A stretch of DNA of 64,000 nt from Lyophyllum atratum (Eukaryota; Basidiomycota; Agaricomycetes; Agaricales; Lyophyllaceae): the NCBI GenBank assembly GCA_014905825.1, contig JACGCN010000058.1, positions 62,001-126,000 on the forward strand, in the 5' to 3' direction. Positions 11,830 through 23,195 of this stretch are shown here, one piece after another. Under the pieces are notes generated by a model, which worked only from the letters and a program-made list of their open reading frames with translations, ran no database searches and was not told the origin of the DNA. Position 1 is the stretch's first letter; every line of letters begins with the position of its first letter. The position numbers were made by a program, and so were the translations under genes.

Positions 11830-12341
11830 TTAATGCTTCCCAAACCAAGAACGTGAAGAAACTTTCTCTGACGGTGATGGCGATGGGTCTCGTGAACGAT
11901 GATACGGTGAAGATGGAGTAGACGTGGAGTGGCGCAGTGTTGGCTGGGGGACCTCCAGATACTGAGGTGGCGGGGCATCTTTGGTATCTATGGTCCCAGG
12001 CGGCGGTCGCACATGCACGTCAATGACCTCCCCTCGCAGTAATCTCGTCACAGCTGCTACCCATGCACTCTCCGAAATGCGCACATGTCGATGCTCGCCG
12101 TTCATCTTGGCCGTAATATTGAATGAGATGCGGTCGCGTGAAACACCCGCCAGCTCGTCAGGGAATTCTTTCTGAGCAAAGTCTAGTGCCTGCTACGTGG
12201 TCGTCAGTCATGTCCAGTCGTGTCGGCTTAATGGTCGCTCACCTCATAGTTGTCAGCTGGCCTTACGTAAACGAGTTTGGACTGTAGACGGTAGGTGATG
12301 ATGTCCGTGGGTACGGGAGGCTCGGAGCGATATGTGGCCAT
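11830..12341 (-). CDS. Small conserved hypothetical protein (about 150 aa)
   Basis: Two exons. Exon 1 starts MATYRSEPPVPTDIITYRLQ at 12341 and ends at a GTGAGC donor. Exon 2 begins ALDFAQKEFPDEL and runs to the stop at 11830. The first 100 residues look like a compact alpha/beta domain (KLVYVRPADNYE, ISFNITAKMNGEHRHVRISESAW, EVIDVHVRPPPGT), loosely reminiscent of a ubiquitin-like or PB1 fold. The last 45 residues are Ser/Pro/Arg-rich and disordered. I do not recognise a named family. The gene is convergent with the NAD kinase gene, whose stop lies 250 bp away. Confidence 0.7.
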
Positions 12342-12660
12342 GAGATGGATGAGCTTCGAAAAGTGGGTGTTCGGAGGTAGAGAGAGACGGCGGATTGCAA
12401 CGCGTTTTATAAGGCAATGGCAAAAGACTTCACGCTGCGATGCGATGCTGTGCGGTTTCTGATCAATATGATCGCCGAGGGCACTGCACGCAAGTAAAAC
12501 AAGCGCCCATTGGTACCCAAATGGACGGCTCAGATGATCGAATCATGTCGAGTGTCGGCAATTGGTGGGACGGCGGTGCGTTGTTTATTGCTATGTGAGT
12601 CGTGAGACACAGGTGATTTAAATGCATAGCAAAGCAAAGAACATTTGCCCCCATTTACAA

Positions 12661-15225
12661 CTAATTATCTATATCCGCAAGAAGTCTAAATAACCCACCG
12701 CCCCCTGGATTACCCTTGGGATTTCCGGTGGTAAGAACTGGACTATTGCCAGTCCCGTTCTTTGCCTTCTTTGCTTTCTTAACATAACGATCTTCTCCAA
12801 AAGCAGACTCCAGACCGTATGAGGCAGCTTCTATCATTTCAGAAGGAACAGCCGCCTGGTCGAGCGCGGTGCCTCCAGCCAAATATCCGTGGAATGCTCT
12901 GCCAGAGAGCAGATGCACTGAAGGAGGCAGCGCATCTGTGAGCAGGAGAACCTGGGAAAGGTGATCTACGCTCTCAAGCGCCTGGAGCGCCTGAGCCATA
13001 AGCTGGACATTGCGATCAAGGATGGGTGTGGGCTCTTGAGCTACAGATATCGGCGAAGCTGTCCAATTGAACGAAGCGAGGAAGGAGATCATTTCGCGCT
13101 TGGTCCAGCGTTCCTTTTCGCGCTCCTTACTCTTCGTCTCCTCTGCGCGAAGGTGGATGGTTCGCAAAACCCAACGTATGACCACAACGGGAAGCCTTTG
13201 CTCAGGTGGCAATTCCCTAACCAAGGGGAAATCAGATTCAAGGGCCCGAAGGAGGACGGTTAATCTTTCTTCAGGTTGTCGCAATGGAAGGGGGGTGTCA
13301 GATTCAGGTAGCGAAATGGATGAAAGGAGATCATGAAGAGGTCTCACTGTCATCGCCTCCTCAGCTACTCGTGTCCCACGCCGGAGGTATTCGGTCACTA
13401 TTGGCGGCCTTGATGGGCGAGGTAGGCGCGAAGAAGATGCTGCGGACGTGCCTGTTCCTTCGTCATCCGAGCCATGGAGACGATGGAGTTCACCTTTCAA
13501 AGGCGCCAAAGGATCGTCTCCATCTTCACTATCAGATTCCACCACATCAATCAGCTCGTCTTCGGTTTCCACATCCTCCTCATCCTCTTCAGAATCATCG
13601 TCATTCTCCACTTCCGGCGACTCCGGTAATCCAACAGCGTCATGGAGTATCGAATATATCCACTCCCGGATCGGTCTCCCGACGCTCCGGCTGACCGTCT
13701 CGAAGTCCGGATTTTCAAGAAAAAGTCTCGGCCAGAAGGTAGCAGAGCTTAGGATGTCCATGATTTTCGGAGCGAGCTGACCGTGGCGATAAGCATCCAA
13801 GTAGCGTGCGCGCAGCGCAATCATATCCTGCAACTCATCATTTCCCTCTGTAGATGATTCACCTGCGGCGACGACCCGTCGAGACAGCAATGGTAATAAT
13901 GGGCATGCCTCCGACTCATGTAGGGCACAAACCCTAGATGGTGGAAGATCTCCCTGTTCCAACGTGTCGTCCTCGCGTCTGGGTATCGCATACTGGAGTG
14001 TGGCTTCCACGATCTTATCGACAATGTTATCAACCTCGCCCGACCCAATCGTTGTAATCAAGCGCGCGAGCAACGCATTGACCGCTCTATCTATGAGGTC
14101 CATGACACTACCAACCTGGTGTGTCTGCTTTTTGCGTTTCTGCGAAACGGAGGATAAAATGGTCTGCATAGTGGAGGCCACGAGGTTGATCCGTTGTGAC
14201 AAAGATAGGTGCTTGCCAAAAAACAGGGACTGGGTGTTCCGGCGGTTCACTTCAGATTGGACGGAGAAGTCATTGCCGACAAGTGCACCGAGTAGTGGCA
14301 AAAGCGTGACCGGGATCTTCAAATGCGCCGCCAAGACGTCGGGTGTGTAAACAGTCAGGGACAGTGTCAATTGCTCTGTGGCGTCGGGCGGTATTATACC
14401 TCTACCGACACCTACGACGGTGCCGGCTCTCCTTTTTGCTTTCGGCTTGCGGACCTCTCGAAACTCGCTGTCTTCCTCGTGAGAGGGAGTTTCCGCAGAT
14501 ATGGGTGCGTGCCAGATCATCTCTTCCAGGGGTATATATCCAAGGTAGCCCTCCGTGTTGAGAACAACGAAATCAGAATCATTTCCGGCAACATAACCGC
14601 CGATCCTGCCGGCAAGCTCAACGGCATAAGGATCACCTTCTTCGTCGGCGAAATGGACTTCTACGGCGTCCGTGTCTTTTTGGATAGCTTTCAAAGTATG
14701 TATGCATGTTGCATATGCCAATGGTGGAATGATTCGTGTTTCGCTCAAGAAACGGGCTGTTGACCGAGACGTAGGAGATGTCCGGAAAAACAATAGCGAT
14801 GGCTGGACATGAGACTGTCCTAAACGTGAGACCATGGTCGCAAATTTCAGCTCGGGGGCTGCACCTAGTCATACAGGCTGTCAGGTCGAGTAAGATGTGC
14901 TCATGAAACCTATACAGACCGTCGAAGACAAAAAACAGTTTGAGTCCCACTTTAATCCAAGCTTGGACTACCACAGCAATAAGTTTGGAGAATTGGTCGT
15001 ATTCACCACCATACACCCATGGAAGGTTTGAGTTCCGATGTAAGTCGTAAATGAATCTGATTCAGATAAACAGCGGCAGGTCTTCGAGCTAAATATGACT
15101 CACGACCACCCGTCTATAACGACTGAAATAGGATTGGCATCTTGCTGCTTAGCGGGTACTTTTAAGGTGGTAGACAGAAGGCGATGATTCTCTCGCAGAT
15201 ATGTGGTCAGCCCGTGGACGCCCAT
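12661..15225 (-). CDS. Asteroid-type XPG-fold protein (ASTE1-like)
   Basis: A FEN1/XPG-superfamily nuclease-fold protein of the Asteroid group. It starts MGVHGLTTYLRENHRLL at 15225, the typical XPG N-terminus. Spliced exons continue with SVVIDGW, FIYDLHRNSNLPWVYGGEYDQF and LKLFFVFDGAAPELK. The long 3' exon holds the XPG-I-like segment FADEEGDPYAVELA and the motif AGNDSDFVVLN, so acidic residues expected of the metal site are present. An acidic, disordered insert (DDDSEEDEEDVETEDEL) splits the C-terminal half. Length is about 800 residues. Metazoan ASTE1 acts in DNA-end resection; whether this fungal protein is catalytic is not shown by the sequence. Confidence 0.82.
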
Positions 15226-15711
15226 GACTGTCAGGGTAACAGAAGAGACGCAGAAGAGTGAATGGTAGGGAGGAAGATGAAATCATATCAAATTTCCATT
15301 CCGAGCTCCATTAGTGGCACGAGGTCACTTTACAGCCATCATGTGATTGTATCGTATTTCGTCGCGTCGCGCACTCGACAGGCTCGACCTCTTAGATAAG
15401 CTTAAGGACCAACATGGACATTCGAACCTGGATAGCGAATAAGCTACTTTGAGATAACTTTTCACAACGTCGCCTTCCAGCCTGTTAGAAGTGTTACGTT
15501 CGAACATCCAAGTCCTGCGGTGGTCATAGAAGGATATGAGTGTCCTTCTTCAATTCTCTTATGCTTTGTGGAGTCTGGCGGTCGATACGTGGACGAATAT
15601 AACATATAAATACTACACAAGACGCATCACCCGCATACCAAAGACCAGCAATGGCAGAACGGGTCACACGTCTCTAAGTCTAAGCTTTACTCTATATAGT
15701 ACACTGCGCGC
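15226..15711. other. Intergenic region, no gene seen
   Basis: Promoter side of the ASTE1-like gene and 3' flank of the DPBB gene. Only short frames without motifs are present. Confidence 0.6.
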
Positions 15712-16275
15712 TCAGATGAAGTTCCACTTCATCTGGAAGATACCCTTATCCAACGACGCAAAGTGCTTGAACAGCGAAGGAGACATATCTATACACATCG
15801 CAAGGGTCAGCAAACAGCCATAACAGCAGTCCAGTGAAATCCAACATACCAAGGTCGCCAGGACCGCACCCAGGGCACGTGTCTCGTACAGTGGCCGTAG
15901 CGCTCTTGCCCGAAACGGTGATGCGGACTTTCTGGAAGAGAACGGATGTAAGCCTTGGCTGATACACGGTCAAAGGCACGTTGAGTGAGTACCTTTCCGC
16001 AGTGGGCGCCGCCGTCATATCTCTCTGGGTTGAGGGCAACGATATAGTCGCTGTCGACGTTGGTCTGTCCACAACTGCCGAGGCCGACGGCAAAGTATGT
16101 GGCCTGGTAGAACCAAGGTCAACCAGGCGGTAAGTAAAGGGAAGAGGGAGCGACTGACCTTGCCAAGGAAGCTACGCTTCTCTATGTCGGCTGTAGGAGC
16201 CGCAATGGCGACGGCAGAGAAGAGGGCTGCTAGGCAGGCGGCAAAAATCATGATAAACCCGAATGAGGAAGACAT
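15712..16275 (-). CDS. Secreted RlpA-like double-psi beta-barrel protein
   Basis: A small secreted protein of about 135 residues. MSSSFGFIMIFAACLAALFSAVAIAAP is a clean signal peptide and is followed by a possible KR processing site (DIEKRSF). The mature part contains ATYFAVGLGSCGQTN, DYIVALNPERYD, CGK, KVRITVSGKSATATVRDTCPGCGPGDLDMSPSLFKHF and ends KWNFI at 15712. This is the DPBB/expansin-like domain seen in barwin- and RlpA-type fungal proteins, with the conserved D-x-C-x-G-C. It has at least three introns, the last with a TATAG acceptor. An in-frame upstream ATG at 16320 would disrupt the signal peptide, so 16275 is preferred. Such proteins are often upregulated in fruiting or host contact; that is family knowledge only. 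Confidence 0.85.
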
Positions 16276-16943
16276 CGTTGTTATTGAAGAATTTAAAAGG
16301 ACTGGATTGTTTGAGAACAAGTGAGTGTGTTACGGGTCCTGAAGTGCAGTGAGTGGGGCGGGTTGATTGTGCTTACTACACCAAATCTAAGGAGGTTTTT
16401 ATAGCTGGGCAAGTGGCTGTGGAAGTAGGAGGCACTTTCCATTATCCGGGGCGAGAACGAAGTCCGAGGGAGGCATTGGAGAGCCAAGGGGACCCTCAAT
16501 GTAGGTGAAAATTTCAAGGGTCTTTCAAGAAAGGAACGGAACGTCTTTACCCTTCTTGAACAATGGAGACGATCGATGTAGTGCGGTTGTCCACTTATAG
16601 GAACTCAGCCGCGACAGTGCGAGTGGGCGTGGATACGACCTGGAGAAAGAAAAGGCGGTTGTAAGAGCGATAAAAATAGAAACCACTTTTCCACGTTGTG
16701 GTCTTGACTCTCGATCTTGCGGCAGCGATTGCAAAGTAGCCGAAAAATCCGAAAGCATCCAATTGGCCATTCCTGCTGTACATTATCATGAAAGGATAGT
16801 AATCAGCATGAAGTGCACCTCGCACTGCACGTTAAGCAGCTTGGAGGGCCGTAGTGTTCTCTAACCCCCACTAAGATTCTATCCCGTAACGCATGGCTCG
16901 TATCGTCGTAAAAGAAACCGCACCCCGAAACGAAGATCCCCCT
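16276..16943. other. Intergenic region, no gene seen
   Basis: Promoter region of the DPBB gene and 3' flank of the first cornichon gene. Overlapping short frames have no recognisable motif. Confidence 0.55.
16396..16404 (-). promoter_or_regulatory. Possible TATA box of the DPBB gene
   Basis: CTATAAAAA on the minus strand lies about 120 bp upstream of the start codon at 16275. It is a plausible TATA element, but nothing else defines the start of transcription. Confidence 0.4.
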
Positions 16944-17596
16944 TCACTCGCTTTCGGCGATGAGAGCGACAATCATTCTATGTACGCACGAAAGCATAAG
17001 TCAGTGCTGCGGAATGATGGTGGGTGAAGAAAACTGACCGGTAGAGATAATAGAAGAAGGAGAGGAGGTAGAAACCGAGCTTGATAAAGCTCTCTTTCTT
17101 GTGCGTCGGTAACGTCCGGAAAATCTCTGTCGCGTCATACATGTGCGCCTTGTTAAAGATTCTGTCACGGCAAAAGCAAAAGGTGGTTAGAGAAGCGACG
17201 AAGGTCACAGGACCGCAAGACTTGCTTATTCGCGTTGTAAGCTACGAGTGGCGCATTGAGCAGGAATGCTATCCATTGACCCGACAGGAGGAACAGGAGC
17301 GTGAGGAAGGCATGGGCGATGTTTTCGGGGAGCACAAACTGTGAGGGGCCAAGTGATTAAGTGGCGTCGTCTGGAGATATGTGATGGGTGGTATATACCT
17401 GGTTGAGTTTGTTACAGAGGTCTATCGGATTGATGTAGTCGCATTCTAAGTCAGAGAACATGATGATCTGGTCGTGCCAGACATGTCAACAAGACGGCAT
17501 GAGGGTAACGGCGGAAGCTGAACGTACGAAAAACACCATGCAGAAGAGTAAACCTGCTGCCATGAGGACAGCGAACAAAAACAGCCAGCCTGTCAT
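16944..17596 (-). CDS. Cornichon family cargo receptor, copy 1
   Basis: An ER-export receptor of the Erv14/cornichon family that loads membrane cargo into COPII vesicles. Exons encode [46 protein letters not shown] (the cornichon signature), [35 protein letters not shown] and [25 protein letters not shown], then [16 protein letters not shown] final exon adds MIVALIAESE and the stop at 16944. Length is about 135-140 residues with three or four membrane segments, typical of the family. The start at 17596 gives the usual N-terminus, although a short upstream exon is possible. A paralogue lies directly upstream on the same strand. Confidence 0.88.
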
Positions 17597-18066
17597 CGTG
17601 CATCCATGGGTTTCGAGGACGCAGTTGCCATTTTGATGTGGGCCGCCGAGAGTCGTGTTCGAATGAGAAAATCCAGCACAAAAGAGGGGGGAAATAGAGC
17701 ACAGTAGTGGGTGAAACAGAAATAGGGAAACGAAACAATTCACAGCGTCAGTAGGCCCATTTAGTTTCAGACGAAAAGACGCGCACCTGCTCCGCCCATG
17801 TTGAAGTCGTGAAGTAAGTGTTGAGAGAGAAAAGTAGATATTTAGTACAGAAGAGCACTGGATAGCTAGTGCGGTTCCAGGGGACCGGGAATTCGTTAGA
17901 CGGTGGTTGCAGCGGATGGTTCAGGCTGACGTTTTTACAATGCACGTGGCAGACGTAACGCGTGTGACTCTTGCCTCATTGCCCTCGTCATCCACAAAAG
18001 CAACAATATGGTATAACTTATTATATACGCGTCTAGATCTATAATGTACATATTTACTAGATCCCC
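17597..18066. other. Spacer between the cornichon genes, no gene seen
   Basis: It should hold the promoter of copy 1 and the 3' flank of copy 2. No motif-bearing frame was found. Confidence 0.55.
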
Positions 18067-18862
18067 TCACTCGCTGTCCGCAACCAGCGATACTATCATG
18101 CTTCAAGAAGAGTATATAAGAATCAGAAGAGCCTGAAGCAAAAATAGCACACACCAATAGAGATAGTAAAAGAATGACAAGAGGTAGAAGGCGACTTTAA
18201 TAAAGCTCTCCTTCTTGTGCCCGTCTAGTGTCCGGAAGATTTCTGTAGCATCGTACATATGGTTTTTGTTCAATATCCTGTTAACATAAAATAAGAACAG
18301 TGTACAAAATACGATGTGGACAATGCACACTCACTTGTTGACGTTGTAAGCCACCAACGGGGCGTTCAACGCAAATGCCATCCATTGACCCGACAGGAGG
18401 AATAGTAAAGCCAAGAAAGCATGGACACAACTTTCCGGGATCACAAGCTGTGTAGGTCGCGCCTCCGTCAGATATCCCTCAATTGGCAAGACACAGCACG
18501 CACCTGATTCAGCTTATTGCACAGATCTATAGGGTTCACGTAGTCGCTCTCCAAGTCCGAAAACATGATGATCTATCCATAGAGGAATGGAGCGGAGGTC
18601 AGTGCGAAGCTCCAAGGGGGGCGGAAAAACATTTGACAGTGAGTACTACTCACGAAGTAGATCATCCCGAACATTAGGGCTGCGGCCATGAAGACCGCGA
18701 AGAGAAACAGCCAGGCTATGGATATGACGCATGGGGACAAGATAAGGCATTTCGATTGAAGTGGAGGCGGTGAGGATGACATATTATGAGATACGGGAAA
18801 TAGACGCGAAGGTTTAGACGTCATTCGACACAAGAAGGGTATTATGACGCACCAGCTCCCAT
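18067..18862 (-). CDS. Cornichon family cargo receptor, copy 2
   Basis: Paralogue of the neighbouring gene with the same exon order. A 10-nt first exon (ATGGGAGCTG, ending at a GTGCGT donor) is needed to give the normal start [25 protein letters not shown]. The un-spliced frame instead begins MSSSPPPLQ and is atypical. Later exons give [84 protein letters not shown] and [15 protein letters not shown]. The last exon encodes [10 protein letters not shown] and the stop at 18067. The signature DLE-DY(I/V)NPIDLCN is intact, so both copies look functional. Confidence 0.87.
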
Positions 18863-19484
18863 TTCTGCTGTCGATGCTTGGCGGCTATAGGAAGACTAGC
18901 TGGTGAGAAATTGAGAAAGCGAGGGACTTTCAGAAGGCGCTGCACAACCTTGCGGCTGCCAAATCCAAATGGCGGCTGAGGCGTTGTTTGACGGTAATTG
19001 CGGATGTTGAATAGCCCCGTGCAATTAAAATAGCCGCTTCACTGCGACGTCGGCGCCGTTTCGCGTCGACTCAGAACCCGCATGCTTTCATGCATGAATA
19101 TGCTGGAACGCCGTATTACCTGTGATCTCTCTGAGCACCTTCTACCCTCAATAGCCTCGGTTAAAGCATCGGGATCACTCTCATTGAGATATATTCCAAC
19201 AAGTGCACATCGACATTGAACACGTAAGGCTCGTCCTCCTACATGCGTAGGATAAAGTCAGGAGTGCTTCTCTCCTAGGTTTGTCTCTCGGTAGAGGGAA
19301 CGGTCATCGGTCTAGTAAGAACTAGTAGATAAATAAATGCCTTCTGTTCGTTCACGAGTCACGCATGCGGTCGATTTCCGTGCAGCGTATCCGTCCAATA
19401 AATATACAAAGCGTTGCATAGGGTACAAACAGCCAGCGACCAATATACGGGAAAAGAAAGTTAGGCAGGGGCGTCATACGAGTC
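18863..19484. other. Intergenic region, no gene seen
   Basis: Upstream of cornichon copy 2 and downstream of the RRM gene, both on the minus strand. No coding signal was recognised. Confidence 0.55.
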
Positions 19485-20448
19485 TCAGTCCGTGTCCATA
19501 CGCGCCTCGAGCCCCCCTCGTCTGCCCCTCCTGCCACCTCGGCCTCCCCTGCCACCAAAACCACGTCTCGGCGCATTGTGTCCAGCGTTTGACGGTGCTT
19601 GTACATAGTCAGCCGGGTTCGCACCTGGAGGGGCGACCAGGACCTGTGCACGGGGATCGGCGTGCAACAACGAGTCGGAACGCATTTTTCTATACGCAAT
19701 TGAGAGTCAGGGAACATGGCAGACAAAATGCGCATACATGTAGTAGAAAGACACTCACGAGCCGCCATCCTGCGAATCCATGAGCACATCGACACTTCCC
19801 TCCTCCCTCACCAGTCCCAGACCGTCTGTGCCGCCGAGCCGGCCACTGAGCGTCGTCCCTGCACTAGTCGCGCCAACGATACGTACGGCAAGAACCTTCC
19901 CATCCGCGGGCTGGTTGTTGAACTTGGAGACGGCACCCGAGGCGCTTGTGGAGATCTTGAAGGTGAGACGGATGCGGGGTTCGTCGCCAGCAGCGACGAG
20001 ACGGGCGGTGGTAATCTCGCCGCAGCGTTTGAAGATGGCGGCGACGTCCTCTGCGGTGGTGCCCGCTGCGAGGCCAGAGACTTCAACCACGTTGCCTGCG
20101 CTAGATGCGGTGCTGGCGCCTTTTATTGAGAGCTGGGCGTTGGGGCTGATAGCCTCGCGTAGGGCTTTTTGCGTGATTGTATTGAGGCCCAGGCGCGGAG
20201 CGCTGGGCTTGACATCGAGGCGGGCGGAGAGAGAGCCGGAGTCGTAGAGGTCGTGGGCCCAGGGAGAGTCGACGTCGCCTTTGGGTATACGCTGGGACTG
20301 GGAGCGGTTCTGGGAGCGAATGAGAAAGGAAGAGGGGGAGCAGAGTTGGTCAACACACGTATGGAGAGGTTCGCTGGCCTGCTTTTTGGCGGATGGGCCC
20401 GCTGGAAGAGCCAGCGGAGATGTTCATGCGTTCGAGCAGCGAGGCCAT
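19485..20448 (-). CDS. Aly/REF-like RRM protein with RGG C-terminus
   Basis: A likely mRNA-export adaptor. Exon 1 starts MASLLERMNISAGSSSG at 20448. After a 50-nt intron follow NRSQSQRIPKGDVDSPWAHDLY and KPSAPRLGLNTITQKALREAI. The RRM domain runs NVVEVSGLAAGTTAEDVAAIFKRCGEIT through ARLVAAGDEPRIRLTFK and AVSKFNNQPADGKVLAVRIV, giving recognisable RNP2- and RNP1-like strands. The C-terminal exon has PRRGFGGRGGRGGRRGRRGG then LEARMDTD, resembling the Arg/Gly tract and terminal acidic helix of Aly/REF and FoP proteins. Length is about 265 residues. Binding to the export helicase is inferred from that terminal helix. Confidence 0.78.
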
Positions 20449-20603
20449 GGTGGAACAAAGCAGAGTTGGATGAAAAACACTGCCAATCAAACAACCTTAT
20501 CTTCTTCCCCATGCTCAATCTAAATAAACGCTGACACTTGCTACCCAGAGTACTCTTAAGCCATATGCTTTAAGTAGAATGGCCTGCTCGATGGTCCCGG
20601 GCA

Positions 20604-23014
20604 ATGTCACCCAAGATTTACTCCTCGTCGGTCCCCTCAGTGCCCACCTACCAGCGCTCCATCTTCACCCACCTCTTCGCCTCTAATGACCCTTCTTATG
20701 TAGGCAAATACGCCGCCGCCTTTCCAGCCTTCATAGATGCTGCTACCGGCACCGTTCTTAGCCGTGGGCAGCTCAAGCACGCCGCCCTCTCCTTCGCACA
20801 CGGTATACGTACCCACCCGCGTCTCGTTCCTCAGGTCCGCGGTGCAACCCTCCTGCTCTTCTCTCCCAATTCCATTGCCTTCCCTGTCGTACTCTTAGGG
20901 ACCGTTGCCGCTGGCATCAAGTGCTCCCCCGCGAATAGCGCATATGTCGCTCGAGAGCTTGAGCACCAGTATATCGACAGCGGGTCGAGCATCGTCGTGA
21001 CCAGCAGGGAGGGCCTGCCGCTCGTACAAGAAATGTTTCGCAGGCTTGGCGTCACTGAGATAGAAGCAAAGAGGCGTACTGTGGTAATTGGTACTGGATT
21101 GGCATGGGCTGGCGGTCCAGCTGTAGAGGAGCAACCGCTCAAGGATTATGTGACCCTGGAAGATGTCTTGAGCCTAGGCACGTTGGAACAGGAGGAGCTG
21201 TTCGATGGTGAAGCGTCGAACGAGACGTGTTATATCTGTTACAGCAGCGGCACCACCGGGAAGCCCAAAGGCGTCGAGGTGCGTTGCCATGCATGCTTGC
21301 CCTTCCTTCACTCAGACTATCACAGACAACCCATGCAAATCTAACTACGGTCGTTGAAATTGGCGTCCCTGTGTTCCACACCACCCACGGGAAGGACCGT
21401 CTCCTCGGGGTCCTGCCCTTCTTCCACATATATGGTTCGCGTCCAGCCCGCCTGCTTTATTTTGGTTGACTAATTGTATCCTTAAACATGTAAACAGGTG
21501 CTGTCGCAATCCTGCTCGTCCCAATCACTAGGGGTCTGCCCGTCATCGTCCAGACACGTTTTGATCCCGTAATTTTCTGCCAGAACATTGAAAAGTACGG
21601 CATTACCGTCGCGATGGTCGTGCCTCCCGTTCTTGTCGTCCTTGCACGCCATCCTGGTACGTACCCCTGATTCGGTTCTGAATCATTCTCTGGATCTCTC
21701 AACCCTCTACCAGCTGTGGACGCTTACAATCTGAGCTCATTACGGATCGCGTTTTCCGCTGCTGCACCGTTAGGAAAAGAACTTATCCTTCAAGTAAGTT
21801 AATCTTCGCATTCCTTAACAACCGCTAACGCGCAGCCCAGGTCACGGAGCGTTTCCGCGCCAAAAATATCTCCATCGCCGTCATACAAGGTTAGTTCTTA
21901 TTTCAGCCCTCTTCCAAAAGGTAACTGACTAGGTCATCCAATTCAAAAATTCCAGGATATGGCCTGACCGAGACGTCCCCTATCGCACACATCCTCCCGG
22001 CTGCCTTGGCTCTCCAGAAGGCAGGCAGCATTGGCATACTCCTCCCGAACCTCGAGGCACGGGTCGTCGTGGACGGTGAGGGTGCTGGGCTTGCAGATGC
22101 CCGCGAAGGCGAACCGGGTGAGCTTTGGATCCGTGGCCCCACCATTATGAAGGTATGTTTGTCTCTGGGATTAGCAGTCGATGACTTATAGAAACATGAT
22201 GGTAGGGATACTTGAATAATGTGAAGGCAACGCGCGAGGCGATCACGGAGGACGGGTGGTTCAAGTCAGGGGACATTTGTGTGAGGGATATCGATGGGTT
22301 CTACTGGATCGTGGATCGTAGGAAGGAGCTTATCAAGTACAAGGTGCGTTTCTGCGTTCTTGATTGCGATTTGTCCTCAACTCGCATGCTACAGGGATTC
22401 CAAGGTGCGGGGCAGCATATCTGGGTACCCGGATGTGCTAACGAATTCTTTTGGTTGCAGTGCCACCTTCGGAGCTAGAGAGCGTCCTTTTGACACACTC
22501 CGACATCGCAGATGTGGCGGTCGTGGGCGTGGACGACCTGGCGGAGGCTACTGAATTGCCCAGGTTCGTTTATCATGCTATGCAATTCATTACAAGCGCC
22601 TATTGATTTCTCCTACCTAACATCAACGCGTGTGTATCACCAGGGCATACGTAGTGCACGCCAACCCCGCCCATGTTGGGACTGTCAGCGCGAAAGACGC
22701 GTTTGCACGCGATGTGAAGAAGTGGATTGAGACCAAAGTGGCGAGCCACAAGTTTTTGCGCGGAGGTCAGTTGATTAGCCCTTTGTGGCGTTAGATGCAA
22801 GTCAGTGGGGACTGATGTACGTTGTTACAGGTGTCGTGGTCATCGATGAGATCCCCAAAAGGTGGGTGGACTATTAACTTGAGGCTTTGGTCCGGCGGAG
22901 TGCTAACTGAGTTTTCCGTGCAGTGCGGCGGGCAAGATCCTTCGACGGGAGTTGAGGGAGCGGGCGAAGAAGGAGATGGCAGATGGGGCGGGTGCGGTGC
23001 GGGCGAGGTTATAA
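20604..23014 (+). CDS. 4-coumarate:CoA-ligase-like acyl-CoA synthetase, copy 1, peroxisomal
   Basis: An ANL-superfamily adenylating enzyme that activates a carboxylic acid as acyl-AMP and then as CoA thioester. It starts MSPKIYSSSVPSVPTY. The AMP-binding motif is YICYSSGTTGKPKGVE, split from TTHAN by an intron after 21278. Later motifs are GVLPFFHIYG, IEKYGITVAMVVPPV, GYGLTETSP, GELWIRGPTIMKGYLNN, DGWFKSGDI and DRRKELIKYKGFQV. The C-terminal lysine motif AAGKILRREL is intact. About ten exons give roughly 560 residues. The protein ends RARL, a peroxisomal PTS1 variant, so beta-oxidation-linked activation of fatty or phenylpropanoid acids is likely. A paralogue starts 182 bp downstream on the same strand. 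Confidence 0.9.
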
Positions 23015-23195
23015 AGATTTTGGAGTGCTTGGTTAGCCTGAGTAATCTACGTAGTTTGAACCAGGGCCCATGAGCCGTGGGCCCAACTAACCGGTAACAC
23101 TTCGGGCCGGTGCGTGCCTGATATACCCCGCAAACTTCGCAAACTTGAACTTCTTCCTTTCGAAGCCCCTTCCAATTCTCTTCTCTTCTGTCCCA

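Noticed and set aside
19780..20247. 155-codon plus-strand frame
   Set aside because: Antisense to the RRM protein gene; no motif and biased composition.
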